Source: Alnus glutinosa (Eukaryota > Streptophyta > Magnoliopsida > Fagales > Betulaceae). Taken from it: 64,000 nt of DNA. The stretch is taken from the NCBI RefSeq assembly GCF_958979055.1, contig NC_084892.1:24392001-24456000 (forward strand), given 5' to 3'. Every line of letters starts with the position of its first letter. Position 1 is the stretch's first letter. Shown here in pieces: positions 37,275 through 49,200 of this stretch. The position numbers were made by a program, and so were the translations under genes. The notes below the pieces were generated by a model. It was not told the DNA's origin and did no database searches. It worked only from the letters and a program-made list of their open reading frames with translations.

Positions 37275-38505
37275 GTTTGGCAAGTTTTATACCTTTAGAT
37301 CTAATGGACGGCCAAGATTAGAAAATTTAAGAAGAATTTGAGGGATCATAATCCTGAATTTGCAAGTATATTAATATGACCCATCAAACTATCAAAATGT
37401 GTCAAAAAGTTCAATTTTGTCGAAATATTTCTATAATACCCATAATCTCTCAAAAAAAAAATTTAAAAAAAAAAAATTATAAATACAAAATTAATCCATG
37501 TGATTAGCTTAAATTACAAATTGCTCAATATGGAGTAAAAAATAATTCAAAAGTCTTCAAGGTAGGCAAAAAATAACAATTTAGCCATCGCAATCAAATT
37601 CTGTCAAAATACTTGACGGATTCTGTTAGTGTCAACGTCAACACCAATAAAATGATGACATGTGTCACTCTTACAAAAAAAAAAATCAATATATTAAAAA
37701 CATACATTTATAAAACTAAATCATTCTGTACAGTCAAATTTCTTCAAAACATTTGATGGATTCCGTTAATGTATCACGTTAGCATCAATAAAATAAGGAC
37801 ATGTGTCGCTATATATATATATAGTTAAAACATTAAATTTTTTTTATAAAAAAATTAATTAAAAAAAATAAAACAAAAAGAAGAAAAAGGGTGGCTCAGC
37901 AAGTACCCCTTGACTAGGGCCGGCCATGCACCACCCTCAGCCACCTCTAGAGCGGCTTGCGGGCCACTCGAGGTGGGGGGTGGCGTTCAAGCCACACCCA
38001 ATGGTGGATCTATGGTGGCTCGAAGGCCACCCCAGAGGAAGCCGGGGTGAGCCGTAGAAGCCTCCATGGGCTGGTGGTTGTGTGTGCCACCCCTGGCTTC
38101 CTCTAGGGTGCTCTTCGAGCCACTCGAGATCCACCATTGGGGGTGGCTCGAAGGCTACCCCCCACCTTGGGTGGCCGGCAAACCACCTCAAAGGTGGACA
38201 TGGGTGGTGTGCGGCCACCCCCATGGGTTGGGGTGGCTCGCAGGCTTCTCCCAAGGAGTAGCTCAGTAGCCACTTCTTTTTTCTTTTCCTTTCTTTTCTT
38301 TTAAAAAGAAAATTAAAAAAATTAATTTTATAAGTTTTGAATTTCTTTAACTTTTTAGTTTTATATTTATAATTTTTAAGAAAATAAGGGTATATTAAAA
38401 TTATTTTGACAAAAGTTGCATTTTTAACCTACTTTAGTAGTTTAATGGATTATATTAGTGCACTTAAAAATTCAGGAAGCTATTCTAAAATCGATTGTTA
38501 ATTTA
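36555..38505. mobile_element. Foldback element A, split by element B
   Basis: The left end 'aaccgattttagaatagcc' (36570) matches inversely 'gctattctaaaatcgattg' (38477-38496). The inner left arm 'ttttctaatcttggctgtcc' (36633) matches inversely 'ggacggccaagattagaaaa' (37305-37325). The right arm therefore lies in two pieces separated by element B (37371-38456). The interior, 36790-37210, is GC-rich with long chance ORFs on both strands and a short tandem repeat 'gcgcatggcaaccatgcac' near 36910-36950. It may be captured sequence, but no family is recognised. (GA)n at 37242-37271. Confidence 0.6.
37371..38456. mobile_element. Foldback element B nested in A, GC-rich core
   Basis: The left arm from about 37378 ('gacccatcaaactatcaaaa') matches the right arm ending about 38450 ('tactttagtagtttaatgga') in inverse. 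Both then continue with 'ttttgtc' and 'aaaataccc'-like text. A candidate duplication TATATTA is on both sides. Inside, 'tccgttartgt...atgacatgtgtc' occurs twice (about 37620-37672 and 37760-37812). The core, 37895-38275, repeats GGTGGCTCG / GCCACCC words. The opposing ORFs in the core are repeat artefacts. Confidence 0.6.
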
Positions 38506-38612
38506 AAAGAGTTTTTTTATTTTTTATTTATAGTTTTTCCTTCATTTGATGTTAAAGATTAAATTCACATCATTTTATGAATAATCCAAACATAGACAGA
38601 GAGATAGCTAAC

Positions 38613-38649
<37 letters not shown>

Positions 38650-39893
38650 AAATTGTTGTTTGGTTGATTGATAGGAGTACTGCCACCCAGGACCTAGAGT
38701 TAACGTTATAATTGAAAAGAGAAATAGCATCGGCTCGTTTGACCCACTTGAGCGTTGAAATTTGGGGTAAATGGGCAGGTTTTCTGGGGATTCCAGTTCG
38801 TCGTAAGGAGGGCATCACTGTCACCTGTACCTATCCCCAACAAAAGAGGCATTTGACGATGACAGTTAAGAATATCAAAAAGCTCCCAGTGTTCTTTGTA
38901 TATTAATTAATTATTACTTGACGACTACGAGATTAGAGGGGCCTAAACCACTTACAACCGTCTTCAAATCAAAAAAGATCTCTTCTTCGCATCCACCTAA
39001 CCAAATTTAAACATATTATATCACTAAACTTACTCAGCAAATCTTCCTCTAACTCCACTGTCTTACTTTTTGTATGTCATTTTCATTGGATCGAGATGCT
39101 GGAACTCGAAACTTCTCTTTACAAATTCTGTATGTATGTTGTTATGACAATATAGTTGGTTTAATTTGTGATTTTTAAATTTGTTAACAAAGAAATTGGT
39201 GTACCGCTCGGTATATTAACAAACAAAATATGACAAACTACGAAATAAACCAATTCTATCTAGACACGCTCTAAGGATTTGAAGTCTTGTTTGAATGAGG
39301 CTTTATGATTAGGCCCTCGGTTGACCAAGGTTCAACCAGACGCCTCAGGTTTTTGCAGGATGCAACATCTCATTCAAATAAGGTTTTGAAGTTTATTTTT
39401 GATCGCCGGTTTGGTGTTGATACATATTAAATAATATGATTGTTATTTGGTGGATCTTCTGTACATATTATTAGATTAGTCTAATGATCTGTTTAAAAAT
39501 CAAAGTCTAAAGAATTTTTAGTTTTGTTTAAACCCAAAATTAAACCATGAATATTTTTGTTGAAATATTAATTAAGTTCACCACTTTCTATCGGTTTAAA
39601 CTTTTAAGACAAATAAATATTTAATGTAATATCACATCAAAAGCCCTGAATTTGATCTCGGGTGTGTTTGGTTGGTATAAAAAGTTGAATAAAGTTGAAT
39701 AATATTCAACTTTTTTCAAAAATAAATCATATTTTATTTAACTTTTTCAAATTTTTTTAAATTTTATCTCACAAAGTTAAACCTCGTAATTCGCGCAGTA
39801 TATTCGAATAATATTCGGATTCAAACACCCAAACTCCTTCCAATTCAACGTGCATTTTCTATGTTAAGATATCCTTATAGGAAAATGATGATG

Positions 39894-39949
<56 letters not shown>

Positions 39950-39955
39950 ATGATG

Positions 39956-39997
<42 letters not shown>

Positions 39998-40014
39998 CTT
40001 TTCAGTACCTCTAT
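38506..40014. other. Intergenic DNA with MITE and (TA)n runs
   Basis: Poly(A) at 38617-38646. A palindromic MITE-like unit at about 39658-39835 has the ends 'tcgggtgtgtttggttgg' and 'caaacacccaaactcc'. Two (TA)n runs, 39899-39943 and 39961-39995, each follow an identical 'aatgatgatggagacta', so the microsatellite was duplicated with its flank. The end abuts the PP2C stop codon, so the PP2C 3' UTR crosses the (TA)n runs. Confidence 0.5.
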
Positions 40015-43000
40015 TTACATCGATGAACGCCATATTCGTCCCTCCAAAGAGATAATGATGATGGAGACATCATCGTGATACCGACGGCGTTCCCCTTGTG
40101 GGATATCAAGCAACTCATAGAAGTCTATACCTGCAATATCCCGAGCCAAGAACATTAGATTCAATTAATTTCCATTTTTTTTTTCTCAATTTCATGTTCT
40201 TATTAGAGTATATCAAAAGTTGACGAGTACCTCACAGTTGAAGATTATGACCTAGTTACAGTTTAAGTCTATTACATAGTCACAGTTGAAGACGATTATT
40301 TAGTTGTAGTTATAAATAAGAGCTTGTTATAAGAGCAAAATATAACCCTTTAGACTTTATCATGTGGACAATGATCATACACCGAGCCACGTAATTATTA
40401 GTCTACTTTTATATTTTGCATTATGTATATTGTCTTTCAGTTAGGACATAAAAGGCATTACCAAATTTCTTTGCTGCTCGGAACAACACTTCTTCAATGA
40501 GATGTTGTGCAGGATCTCCTTCAGGAAACGAAGCAACGAAGGATTCAACTTGAAGGACAGCTTCTTCATTGGTGAAGTATTGGTAAAGTCCATCAGAAGA
40601 CAATATCAAGAATCTATCCCTCGGCCCAAGTCTGTAGTGGTAGAGTGAAGGGAGACATGTGATGTAAGGGGAGCTCCCAACATAGTTGATTCTAAACATC
40701 TCCAAAAGTGCCTCATTCCACTTGGGCTGCAAAAGAAACGACTCATTTCTATGTAAAAGATAGCCAACTTCAAGCAACATATTTCTAATTTAATTACCAA
40801 TTTCAAGTCTTTTAGATGTTGAGTTGCTGCAAATGTTATAAGGTTGTCAATTTTTTACACGACTCGCGAACTCGATACAAAACTAACACAAAATTAGTGG
40901 GTTATAGTTGAGGGGTATGACTCATTTAATTAAATGGGATATGGTTGACTTGTATAGTCTTATATTCATGTCTCGATACGACTTGAACCTGACACACGAC
41001 ATTTAAGGTTGAATTTTTTTGCGCGACCTGCAAATCTAACATGAACTCAATAAGAAATCAGTTTGTTAGGGTTGACCTATATAATCTTATGACTCTTATA
41101 CACATGTCTCGACATAACTCAAACCCGATACACGACATTTAAGACTGTTAATTTTTAACTCGACTTGCGAACCTGGCACGAAATTAGTGAGTTAAAGTTG
41201 ACATATATAATCCCATACACATAACTCGACACGACTTAAATCCGACACGCAAACAAGTAAGAATTGGCACTCCTAAAGTGTTAGACACAATCACACAAGT
41301 AATATTTACTAAACTATGTATACTTTGCAGGCTTCTTGAGGTAATCCATTCGTGAATATATGCTTACAATCAATGGCGGACCTATATGGGGGCTTGGAGC
41401 TAACCCCCAAAATTTTTCTCAAAAAAAATAAAATAAAATTTTGCCCTTAATTTTGTTTATTTTTTAAGTTCCCCCCCCCCCCCCCCCCCAAATTTTATTT
41501 CTTTCAATTTGGCCCTCCCATATTTGGGAGGCTGGGTCCGCCACTGCAGTTACAATACCTGTTTGAGAAAGCCAGCCCCAAAAGCCCGAGTGACCTTTAG
41601 ATAACCTTTCACCCTTTCATTCAAAATTGCAGAAGCATCATCAGGATGGTCGTTTCTAATTCTGTCAGTTTCCTGAAACCCAAAAAGATCTGAGTCATGT
41701 AAAATTCATATCATCAAAACAGAGAGCACCAAATTTTCATCTTATCAAAAGAAGATCATATTACTGAAAAAGTAAATAAATTACCTCTTCCACATATGTG
41801 CTGTGATCCGTAGTGAGCTGCAAGGAAATTAGATTGGACAATCCCCCACACGCAACACCAAAATAAAAGTTATGATTGCTTAGAATTTCCTCATTGATCT
41901 GTTTCAAGTCCTGGTGAACTTTCCTTGGCCCAAGATGGTCAAGTTGATCAGCCTCCTGAGCTAACACCGCCCGACTGTCACCCACATTCATCAAGTAAAC
42001 ATCTTCACCCTTCATCAGCATCACCAGAACACATGAACCCATCAGAGCTAACTCTGGATTGTTCTTTACCAACTTATCAGCAATCTCCAAATATGCGTCC
42101 TCTGTCTTCCTCAATGCCTCCGACACAGCCTTCAACACCTCTGAATGATTTGTTCCCGCTGTTCCTTCAGTACTCTTATTCTTGCAACTTTTTCTCTTTG
42201 AATTAGAATCTAAATCTGGGAACATCTCATTTTCCTCATCAAAATTCGTTGCTTGGGATTGATTACCTTCCGCAGCTGAATTCAACCCCTTGAGCTCCTC
42301 ATGCACTGCCGAGTAAAGATTAGAAATCAAAAACTCAGTTGCATCAGGGCCGTTAAACCCATCATAAATCCCCACAAAAACCCAACCATGTTCCTCGGAA
42401 ATCACCACCTGAACTCGATCCTCCCCTGCCTTTCCTTGCGCCCACTGAAGATTTTTTCTCTCTTTAAAATACCCATTATCACCACCACCATCTTTCAAGT
42501 GAATACAGCCACCCGAATCACAAACATTAACACCACCTTTAACCGTTGCCACGACCGGCTTGTGCCCACGAGCGATCGTGTTGGATATCACTTTCTTGAA
42601 GATGTCAATCCAACGACGACGTTTCTTCGACTTGACTATATTTTCAATCGGTAGCTTTTCACGTGCTTTCTCTATGGGCCCGGAGTCAATCGGCCCAGAT
42701 ACGAACCCTCGCTCCATTGGACCCGACATGAATCCTCTCTCTATCGGGCTGGAGCCGGGGACCATCTCGCAAGTGGAGCATCGAGGGACCGGTTGGAGAG
42801 GGATCGAAGCGAAGGAAGTGGAGCTCGCGAACGAGGCGGCGCGGTCGACGGCTGAGGAGTATCCGAGGTCAGCGAGACAGGTGGAGAGAGGCGTTGAGGT
42901 GTTGGCGCTGACGGAGGCGCCGGAGATAGTCCGGAATGCCGTCGACGTTGCGAAGGAGTGCCTATCCTCCTCTGAGTTTGACGACGAGTAGGAGTGCCTG

Positions 43001-43146
43001 GGAGGGTCGGGTCGGACATAGCAGAAGGAATGGCCCAAGCCCTCGTTCAGAGGGTCCGATAGGACCACCGCGACGTCGTTGTGGCGCTGCGAGATCTCTC
43101 CGTCGCCGGCGAAGCAGTGGCACGCCTTGCCGATACCGTTTCCCAT
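40015..43146 (-). CDS. POLTERGEIST-like (PLL) protein phosphatase 2C
   Basis: Four exons on the minus strand: 43146-41785, 41672-41559, 40726-40462 and 40130-40015, 1857 bases, 618 residues. It is a plant-specific PP2C of the POL/PLL group, Mn/Mg-dependent Ser/Thr phosphatases acting in meristem and leaf signalling at the plasma membrane. The N-terminus [11 protein letters not shown] fits myristoylation plus palmitoylation. The catalytic core includes [11 protein letters not shown] (about 257-267), [20 protein letters not shown] and GDSRAVL (about 371-397), [15 protein letters not shown] (477-491), [12 protein letters not shown] (about 532-543) and [11 protein letters not shown] then EGRIWRS (C-terminus). 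The last exon, [16 protein letters not shown]..., is separated by a 331-base intron and is easily missed. Introns carry a relic LTR, a dispersed repeat and a hAT MITE. Antisense ORFs are shadows. Confidence 0.93.
40210..40440 (+). repeat. Copia LTR relic in PP2C intron 3
   Basis: Shares 'cacagttgaagacgat', 'agagcttgttata', 'ccctttagactttatc' and 'ttatattttgcattatg' in order with the LTR relic at 10890-11600. It is antisense to the PP2C gene and nearly fills the intron. Its right end lies about 20 bases from the 5' splice site at 40461. Confidence 0.5.
40835..41280. repeat. Dispersed ~150-bp monomer repeat in PP2C intron 2
   Basis: About three degenerate direct monomers (near 40843, 41006 and 41151) of the family seen at 4426-4785. 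They share 'tcaattttttacacgactcg', 'aaattagtgggtta' and 'cgacacgactt' words. Later monomers are shorter. Confidence 0.6.
41371..41546. mobile_element. hAT-like MITE beside a PP2C splice donor
   Basis: Left end CAATGGCGGACC and right end GGTCCGCCACTG are inverted. The near-direct flanks are CTTACAAT (41363-41370) and GTTACAAT (41549-41556). A poly(C) tract of 19 lies at 41471-41489. The right edge is 11-12 bases from the intron 2 donor of the PP2C gene (minus-strand GT at 41558-41557). Confidence 0.65.
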
Positions 43147-44137
43147 GGAAAAGAGAAAGACAAGTATATATATATATATTCTCTTTCTTTTCTTCTTTTG
43201 GTTGCTTCTAGTTGCTTCAGAGGAAGAGAAATAGACTCACGGAGAGAAGAAGAAGAAGAAGAAGATGGAGAGCTGAAGAGAAAACTTTTTATAAATGAGA
43301 GAGGCCGGGGGTTGACTTTTGAGGTTTGTTTTGCCTGTTTTCATTTTTTAAATTTTTATCGTTAATGGGGGGAGTTGACTATGGGCTGTAGAGAGTCGAG
43401 CGCATGCGGGTGGAGAAAATAAAAAATAAATTATGATAGTAATGAAATCTGAGAATACCAAAGTCAAATCATTGCAATTGGTTTTTAAGTGGACAACAGA
43501 AAATGTAAATGCTATTAAAGGCATGCTTGGATACCACATATTTTTTTATTATATATTTAATTATTTTTTAAAAACATTTTATTTTTTAATTAAAATTTTA
43601 CTCAAAGTTTTATTCAACTTTATATAATTTTGTCTCAAGTTCTCTAAACAATTCAAATATAATTTTAAGAAACAAATTTTCTTCGTATTCACAATTTTAA
43701 ATATAATAAAATATAATAAAAAAAATCAAACATCCAAACGGGCTTTAAACTATCAAAGTTTTGTAATTCCCATTGTATCTTATCATGCATAATTTTTTAA
43801 GTTTTTATTCTTTTTTTAAATTCATTTTTAGAATTTTATCACAATAGTACTTATCATTTTAAAATACTATTGTGAAAATTCTTAATTATTTAATTTTAAA
43901 ATAGTGGTTTGACGTGAATAGGTTAATGAAATGGATACTATCCATTTCAAATGAAAAGTCAAGATTTAAAGTTGATTCATCTAATGGTATATATAAAGTT
44001 AATGTTGACACGTCTTTTAAAAATTTAAATAATGTGAAATCATGTACACCATTAGATGCATCAACTTTAAATCATAACCATAAACTCGATAGTATCAATT
44101 TCATTTGAAATGGAGAGAGTCTTATTCTTTATTTAAT
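43147..44137. other. PP2C 5' flank
   Basis: A short (TA)n run lies at 43165-43178 and GAA repeats at 43244-43265 in what should be the 5' leader. At 43517-43745, 'ggcatgcttggatacc' and 'catccaaacgggctt' look like ends of a degraded GGGTGTTTGG-type MITE. At 43960-44070 an imperfect palindrome pairs 'gatttaaagttgattcatctaatgg' with 'ccattagatgcatcaactttaaatc' type arms. No gene. Confidence 0.5.
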
Positions 44138-45166
44138 GGGGAAAGTACACTTTACCCCTCTGATGTATCCACTCCTTGGCAATTTGACATCCAATGTTTA
44201 AAAATTGGTAAATAACCCCTCCGATATAATCAACTTTGGTACTTAAAACCTTCCGTCCACTTGGTCTGTCAAAAATGACGAAAAATAGGTCATGTGCAGC
44301 TCACATGACCACTTAAAGGCCAACTTTCCAAAATTATCCCCGTTCTAAACGGTGAGTTTTCACCGTTTCCACTCAACTCGATTTTCTCTTTTTATTTTTT
44401 GCACGTGGTGACCTGATGACCTCCCCGACAACCAAGTTAGAGAACAAGTTGCCATTGAAGCTGCAGCTAAAGAACGATCCTCTTGATGATAATAAACCAT
44501 CTGACTGTTTACATTAAAACTGATATAAATAGTCCTCTACCGGACTTTCCCATACAGTAAACATAAGTAACAAATTTCCTTTAGGAGCCATGCTTTTCAA
44601 AGCTTCCAGAGGACCCTAGGCTTTATCCTGTTAGGCTTCCACTACCGCTGCCATAAGATTCTTGGCTCGGCAGGGACATGAAGAGACCCAGTGTTGGGAT
44701 TGACGTTTTACTTGCAATGTTGTGCTTAAGGCTTGTCGTGGAGCTTTGAGTTGCATGGAAGAATGCGGGGAATGTACCGGATAGTAGCTATGCGTGTGTT
44801 TCTCCTTGCATGAGCTGGTGACTCTCTGTCTCGCCTCCCCCCCCCCCCCCCCCCCCCCCCATCTCTCAAAAATAGAAAACTCTTGCATGTGTTTATGGCT
44901 CATTGTAGGCACGGAGATGCTGTGTCTGCACATTGAAAGCCACCATAATAATAATATATTATTATTATCGAGTCATTGTCTACCATATATTCTTAAATCT
45001 TAAGTCATTGTTCTAACCTGACAACTAAGTACGTTGCAATGCTTGCACCATAATGATTTGGCTAAAAGCCTCAAGCCATTCTTCTCAAGTTAATATTCTT
45101 GTTTACTGTAAAAACTATTCTTCACATCAATTCACGTTACTGTCCACGTTCCTAGTGATGCTCATG

Positions 45167-45375
45167 CAGGGACGGAGGGAGGGGGGGGGGCTGGCAGGGC
45201 CATGGCCCCCCCCCCAAATTTCCTAAAAAAAAAAATTTTAAGGTGAGAAAAAAAAATAATCTAAAAAATTAAAAAATTTAAGGTAAAAAAGAAAATTGAG
45301 CTTACTTGGCCCCTACCCAAAAAAAAATTTTCGGCCCTCGGCCCCTGCTCATAAGAACTTCTGGCTCCGTTCCTG
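45167..45375. mobile_element. 209-bp hAT-like MITE inside the Pack-MULE
   Basis: Ends CAGGGACGGAG and CTCCGTTCCTG-like (GGCTCCGTTCCTG) are inverted. Perfect 8-bp duplications TGCTCATG lie at 45159-45166 and 45376-45383. Contains G10 and C10 tracts. To its right, 45384-45510, short 'cacgcacaccaacctactg' units repeat. Confidence 0.8.
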
Positions 45376-45864
45376 TGCTCATGCACATGCACAGCTACGC
45401 ACACCAACCTACTGTCCATGTTCCTAGTTATGTTCATGCACACAGCCACGCACACCATCAAGCACATGCACACAGCCACGCACACCAACCTACTGCCCAT
45501 GTTCCTAGTGATGCTCGTGTTTCCGCCGGTAGCTAGCTAGCTCCCAACTTCTTCCCTATGGAAGCACTCAATTTGGTGGTGCCCATTGACCCACAAAGTC
45601 GAAAAGATGCATTTCTGAGCACCACAGTTTACATGGCCATTGTAGCAGTGATTAAACAATATCACTACACGAGGAGTTGTCGGCGAGTAACAAACTGTGT
45701 TTGCAGGTCAGTTTCTGTGTTATTCTATCACCTTACTTTGTTTGTAAAACTGACAAACTGTTCTTATAATGTGATAATCAACTAATCAAGCAAACTGTTC
45801 TCGTGCCCATAAGGTACATAGGATTAGAACAACTGGCATCTAAGGGCTATGGATATGCATGAGG

Positions 45865-46202
45865 TATCAATAACCGAACGGTTTAGGTGAAAACAGAGAA
45901 AACAGAGAATGAGAATGAAATCTGTAACTTGTATTGAATAATTATCAAGTATTCCTTTTATACAACTTGCAGAAACTTGAAGACTAAGCTACGTTGTAAT
46001 AAACCACACTGATTAACATCTAACTAACTATAGTTAATACAACAACTAATTAACTACAGCTAATACAACATGTGATGAAAAACAATAGAGCATGTGCTCT
46101 CTAGGTGACAGCCTGGATATCACATTGTTGATCTGTGTGCTTCTTGCTACGACATTCTGCAGTGGACATGTTGCATGTAACTGGTTGTGTGAGATGTTGA
46201 TA
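45865..46202 (-). repeat. 3' LTR of the Copia element
   Basis: 338 bases, apparently identical to 50685-51022. The polyprotein frame runs about 100 bases into it before its stop at 46101-46103. Confidence 0.95.
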
Positions 46203-49200
46203 CTCCCCCTCAAGATGAAAAATATCTAAGATATTCATCTTGGACAGTAAATTATGAAACAAAGCACAACCGAGAGGTTTAGTGAAGATGTCTGCCAATT
46301 GTAAGTGAGATTTAACATGAAGAGTTCGAATAAGACCAAGTTGAATCTTTTCCCGAACAAAATGGCAGTCAAGCTCAATATGCTTGGTTCTCTCGTGAAA
46401 AACCGGGTTAGCAGCAATATGTAAAGCCGCTGTACTGTCACAGAAAAGGAGAGCAGATTGTGGATGTGAAATGTGAAAATCCTTGAGAAGGGAGAACAGC
46501 CATATTAACTCACAACAGGTAGAAGCCATGGCCCTATACTCGGATTCAGCAGAGGACCGGGAGACTGTCTGCTGCTTCTTGGACTTCCAAGAGATTAAAG
46601 ACTCTCCAAGAAAAACACAATAACCGGTTACTGAACGACGAGTATCTGGACACCCTGCCCAATTAGCATCACAAAATGCTTTGAGATGAAGATCAGAATT
46701 AGAAGGAAATAAAAGTCCTTGTCCTGGAGAGTGCTTGATATATCTCAGTAATCTATGAGCAGCATCTAAATGTGGTTGCCGAGGTTCCTGCATAAACTGG
46801 CTGAGATGTTGGACAGCAAATGTTAAATCAGGACGGGTAATAGTAAGATAGATCAACCTTCCTACAAGGCGTCTATAGCTAGAAGGATCTTCCAAAAGAA
46901 CACCATCCTTGCTGGAAAGTTTAAGATTCTGTTCCATAGGGAACTTGGCAGGTTTACAAGCCAATAGTCCAGCATCTTCAAGTATTTCTAGAGCATATTT
47001 GCGTTGACAAATAGAAATACCTTGAGCAGACCGAGCCACTTCTAACCCCAAAAAATATTTGAGAGAACCCAAGTCCTTGAGTTTGAATTTCTGATCAAGG
47101 AATATTGTCAAATCAGAAATTGCTGCAGGATCATTACTGGCTAGTATTATGTCATCAACATAAACTAGAAGAGCAATAAAAGAAGATCCTTGAATGCGAG
47201 TAAAGAGAGAATAGTCAGCTTTAGACTGAGTAAAACCATGATTGAGCAGAGTAGTAGAAAATTTAGAGAACCATTGTCTAGAAGCCTGCTTCAATCCATA
47301 GAGAGATTTAATAAGCTTACATACTTGAGACTCCCCCTTGGCAGCAAAACCCGGAGGTGGAGTCATATAGACCTCTTCATCCAATTCTCCATGCAAAAAA
47401 GCATTATTAACATCTAATTGGTGAAGAGTCCAATTTTTAGCTGCAGCAAGAGCTAATAGACACCGAACAGTAGTAAGCTTAGCCACGGGTGAGAAAGTTT
47501 CATGGTAGTCCAACCCTTCGGACTGAGTGTATCCTTTAGCTACAAGACGTGCTTTGTAACGCTCTACATTTCCATCAGCCTTGAGCTTCACTTTATAAAC
47601 CCATTTACACCCAATGGCCCGTTTACCCGGTGGAAGAGAGGTCAAAAACCAGGTGTTGTTCTGCTGTAAAGCAGAAATTTCTGCATTCATGGCCTCACGC
47701 CAATGTGGAAATTTGACAGCTTGATGGAAAAACTTTGGTTCATAGTGAGAAGAAATAGACAAACTAAAATGTTTATGAGAAGGGGATAAACGATCATATG
47801 AAAGAACAGAGGATAAGCTATAAGGATTACCTGTATCATTGCCAGCTTTGGTCGTTGGAAACGACTTCAGTGAGTTTGGAAGAGAAGCTAAATGACAATG
47901 GTATTGCTGCAAGTACTTAGGAGCATTCTTAGGCCGAGTAGAATGCCTAAGAGGTAAAGAAGTAGGTGGAAGTTGAGAAGAGATGTCAGGAGAAGAAATG
48001 GGAACATCATAAGAAGAGACAGGAACATCTGAACAGGATGGATGGTTATCATCAAGTGGAGGTAAAGAAATAGGAGTAGGAGTACAATCAGGAATAAAAG
48101 AAGGAAAAGAAGTAGATGGAGAATCATGGAAGGAAGGAGATGAAGGAAGAATAACTCCCTGAGAATCAGTGTGTATCATTCTTGAAGCATATGGAAATAT
48201 GTGTTCATGAAAAATCACATTGCGTGAGACAAAAACTGATTTGGTGATTAAGCTAAAAAGCTTGTAACGTTTAGTTCCATGGGGATAGCCAATGAATATG
48301 GAAGGAATTGACCGAGAATCAAATTTGGTTCTGTCACGAGTAAGGGTAGAAGCGAAGGCTAGACAACCAAAGACTCGAAGATGGGAGTAGTTAGGAGGAA
48401 TAGAAAATAGAAGCTCAAAGGGAGATCTGTTTGACAGAAGGGGAGAGGGAATGCGGTTGATAATATGAGTGGCAGTCAATACACAATCACCCCAAAAACT
48501 CAAAGGAAGATGAGCTTGGAATCTCAAAGCTCGAGCTACATTCAATAGGTGTTGATGCTTTCTTTCAACAACTGAGTTTTGTTGAGGAGTCTCTACACAA
48601 CTCAGTTGATGTAGAGTTCCTTGATGAGAAAAAAAATCATTCATTTGAAATTCAACCCCATTATCAGATCTCAAAGATTTAATTTTGAGGTTAAATTGAG
48701 TGTTAACCATAGTAAAGAAAGATTGAACAATTGATCGAGATTGAGATTTATTGTGCATAAGATATATCCAAGTGTATCTACTAAAATCATCAACAATGGT
48801 CAAAAAGAAACGAGAGCCATTTATTGATTGAACTGAAAAAGGACCCCAAATGTCTACATGTACAAGATCAAAAGGATTTTTAGAAACAGTGGTACTAACA
48901 GGAAAAGGTAAGTGTCGTTGTTTGGCCATAGGACAAACATTACAGACCTTATTAGAGTCAACAGAAATAGAAGGAATTAAAGCATGCAACATATTCTGCC
49001 GAGAAGTAGACAGATGACCTAATCTATAATGCCATAGATCAGAGGAGGGATTCTTAAGAGAAACAGCAAGAACCCGAGAATGAACATTTGCTCTTGGTGC
49101 TTGCAACAAGTAAAATAGGCCTCCTCTTTCTTCACCCACTCCAATCGTTTTCCATGTGACCAAATTCTGTATGAAACAGTGATTAGCAATGAAAATGAGA

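Noticed and set aside
37937-38269. Two opposing ORFs of 67 and 105 codons
   Set aside because: Both fall in the palindromic GC-rich core of a foldback element; composition, not coding.
40421-40461. C-terminal extension of the PP2C exon 3 frame to a stop
   Set aside because: The frame crosses a good GT donor; the true C-terminal exon with conserved PP2C motifs is found at 40015-40130.
42301-43365. Plus-strand ORFs over the PP2C first exon
   Set aside because: Antisense shadows of a clearly coding, conserved minus-strand exon.
47190-47417. Plus-strand ORFs within the Copia element
   Set aside because: Antisense shadows of the reverse transcriptase frame.
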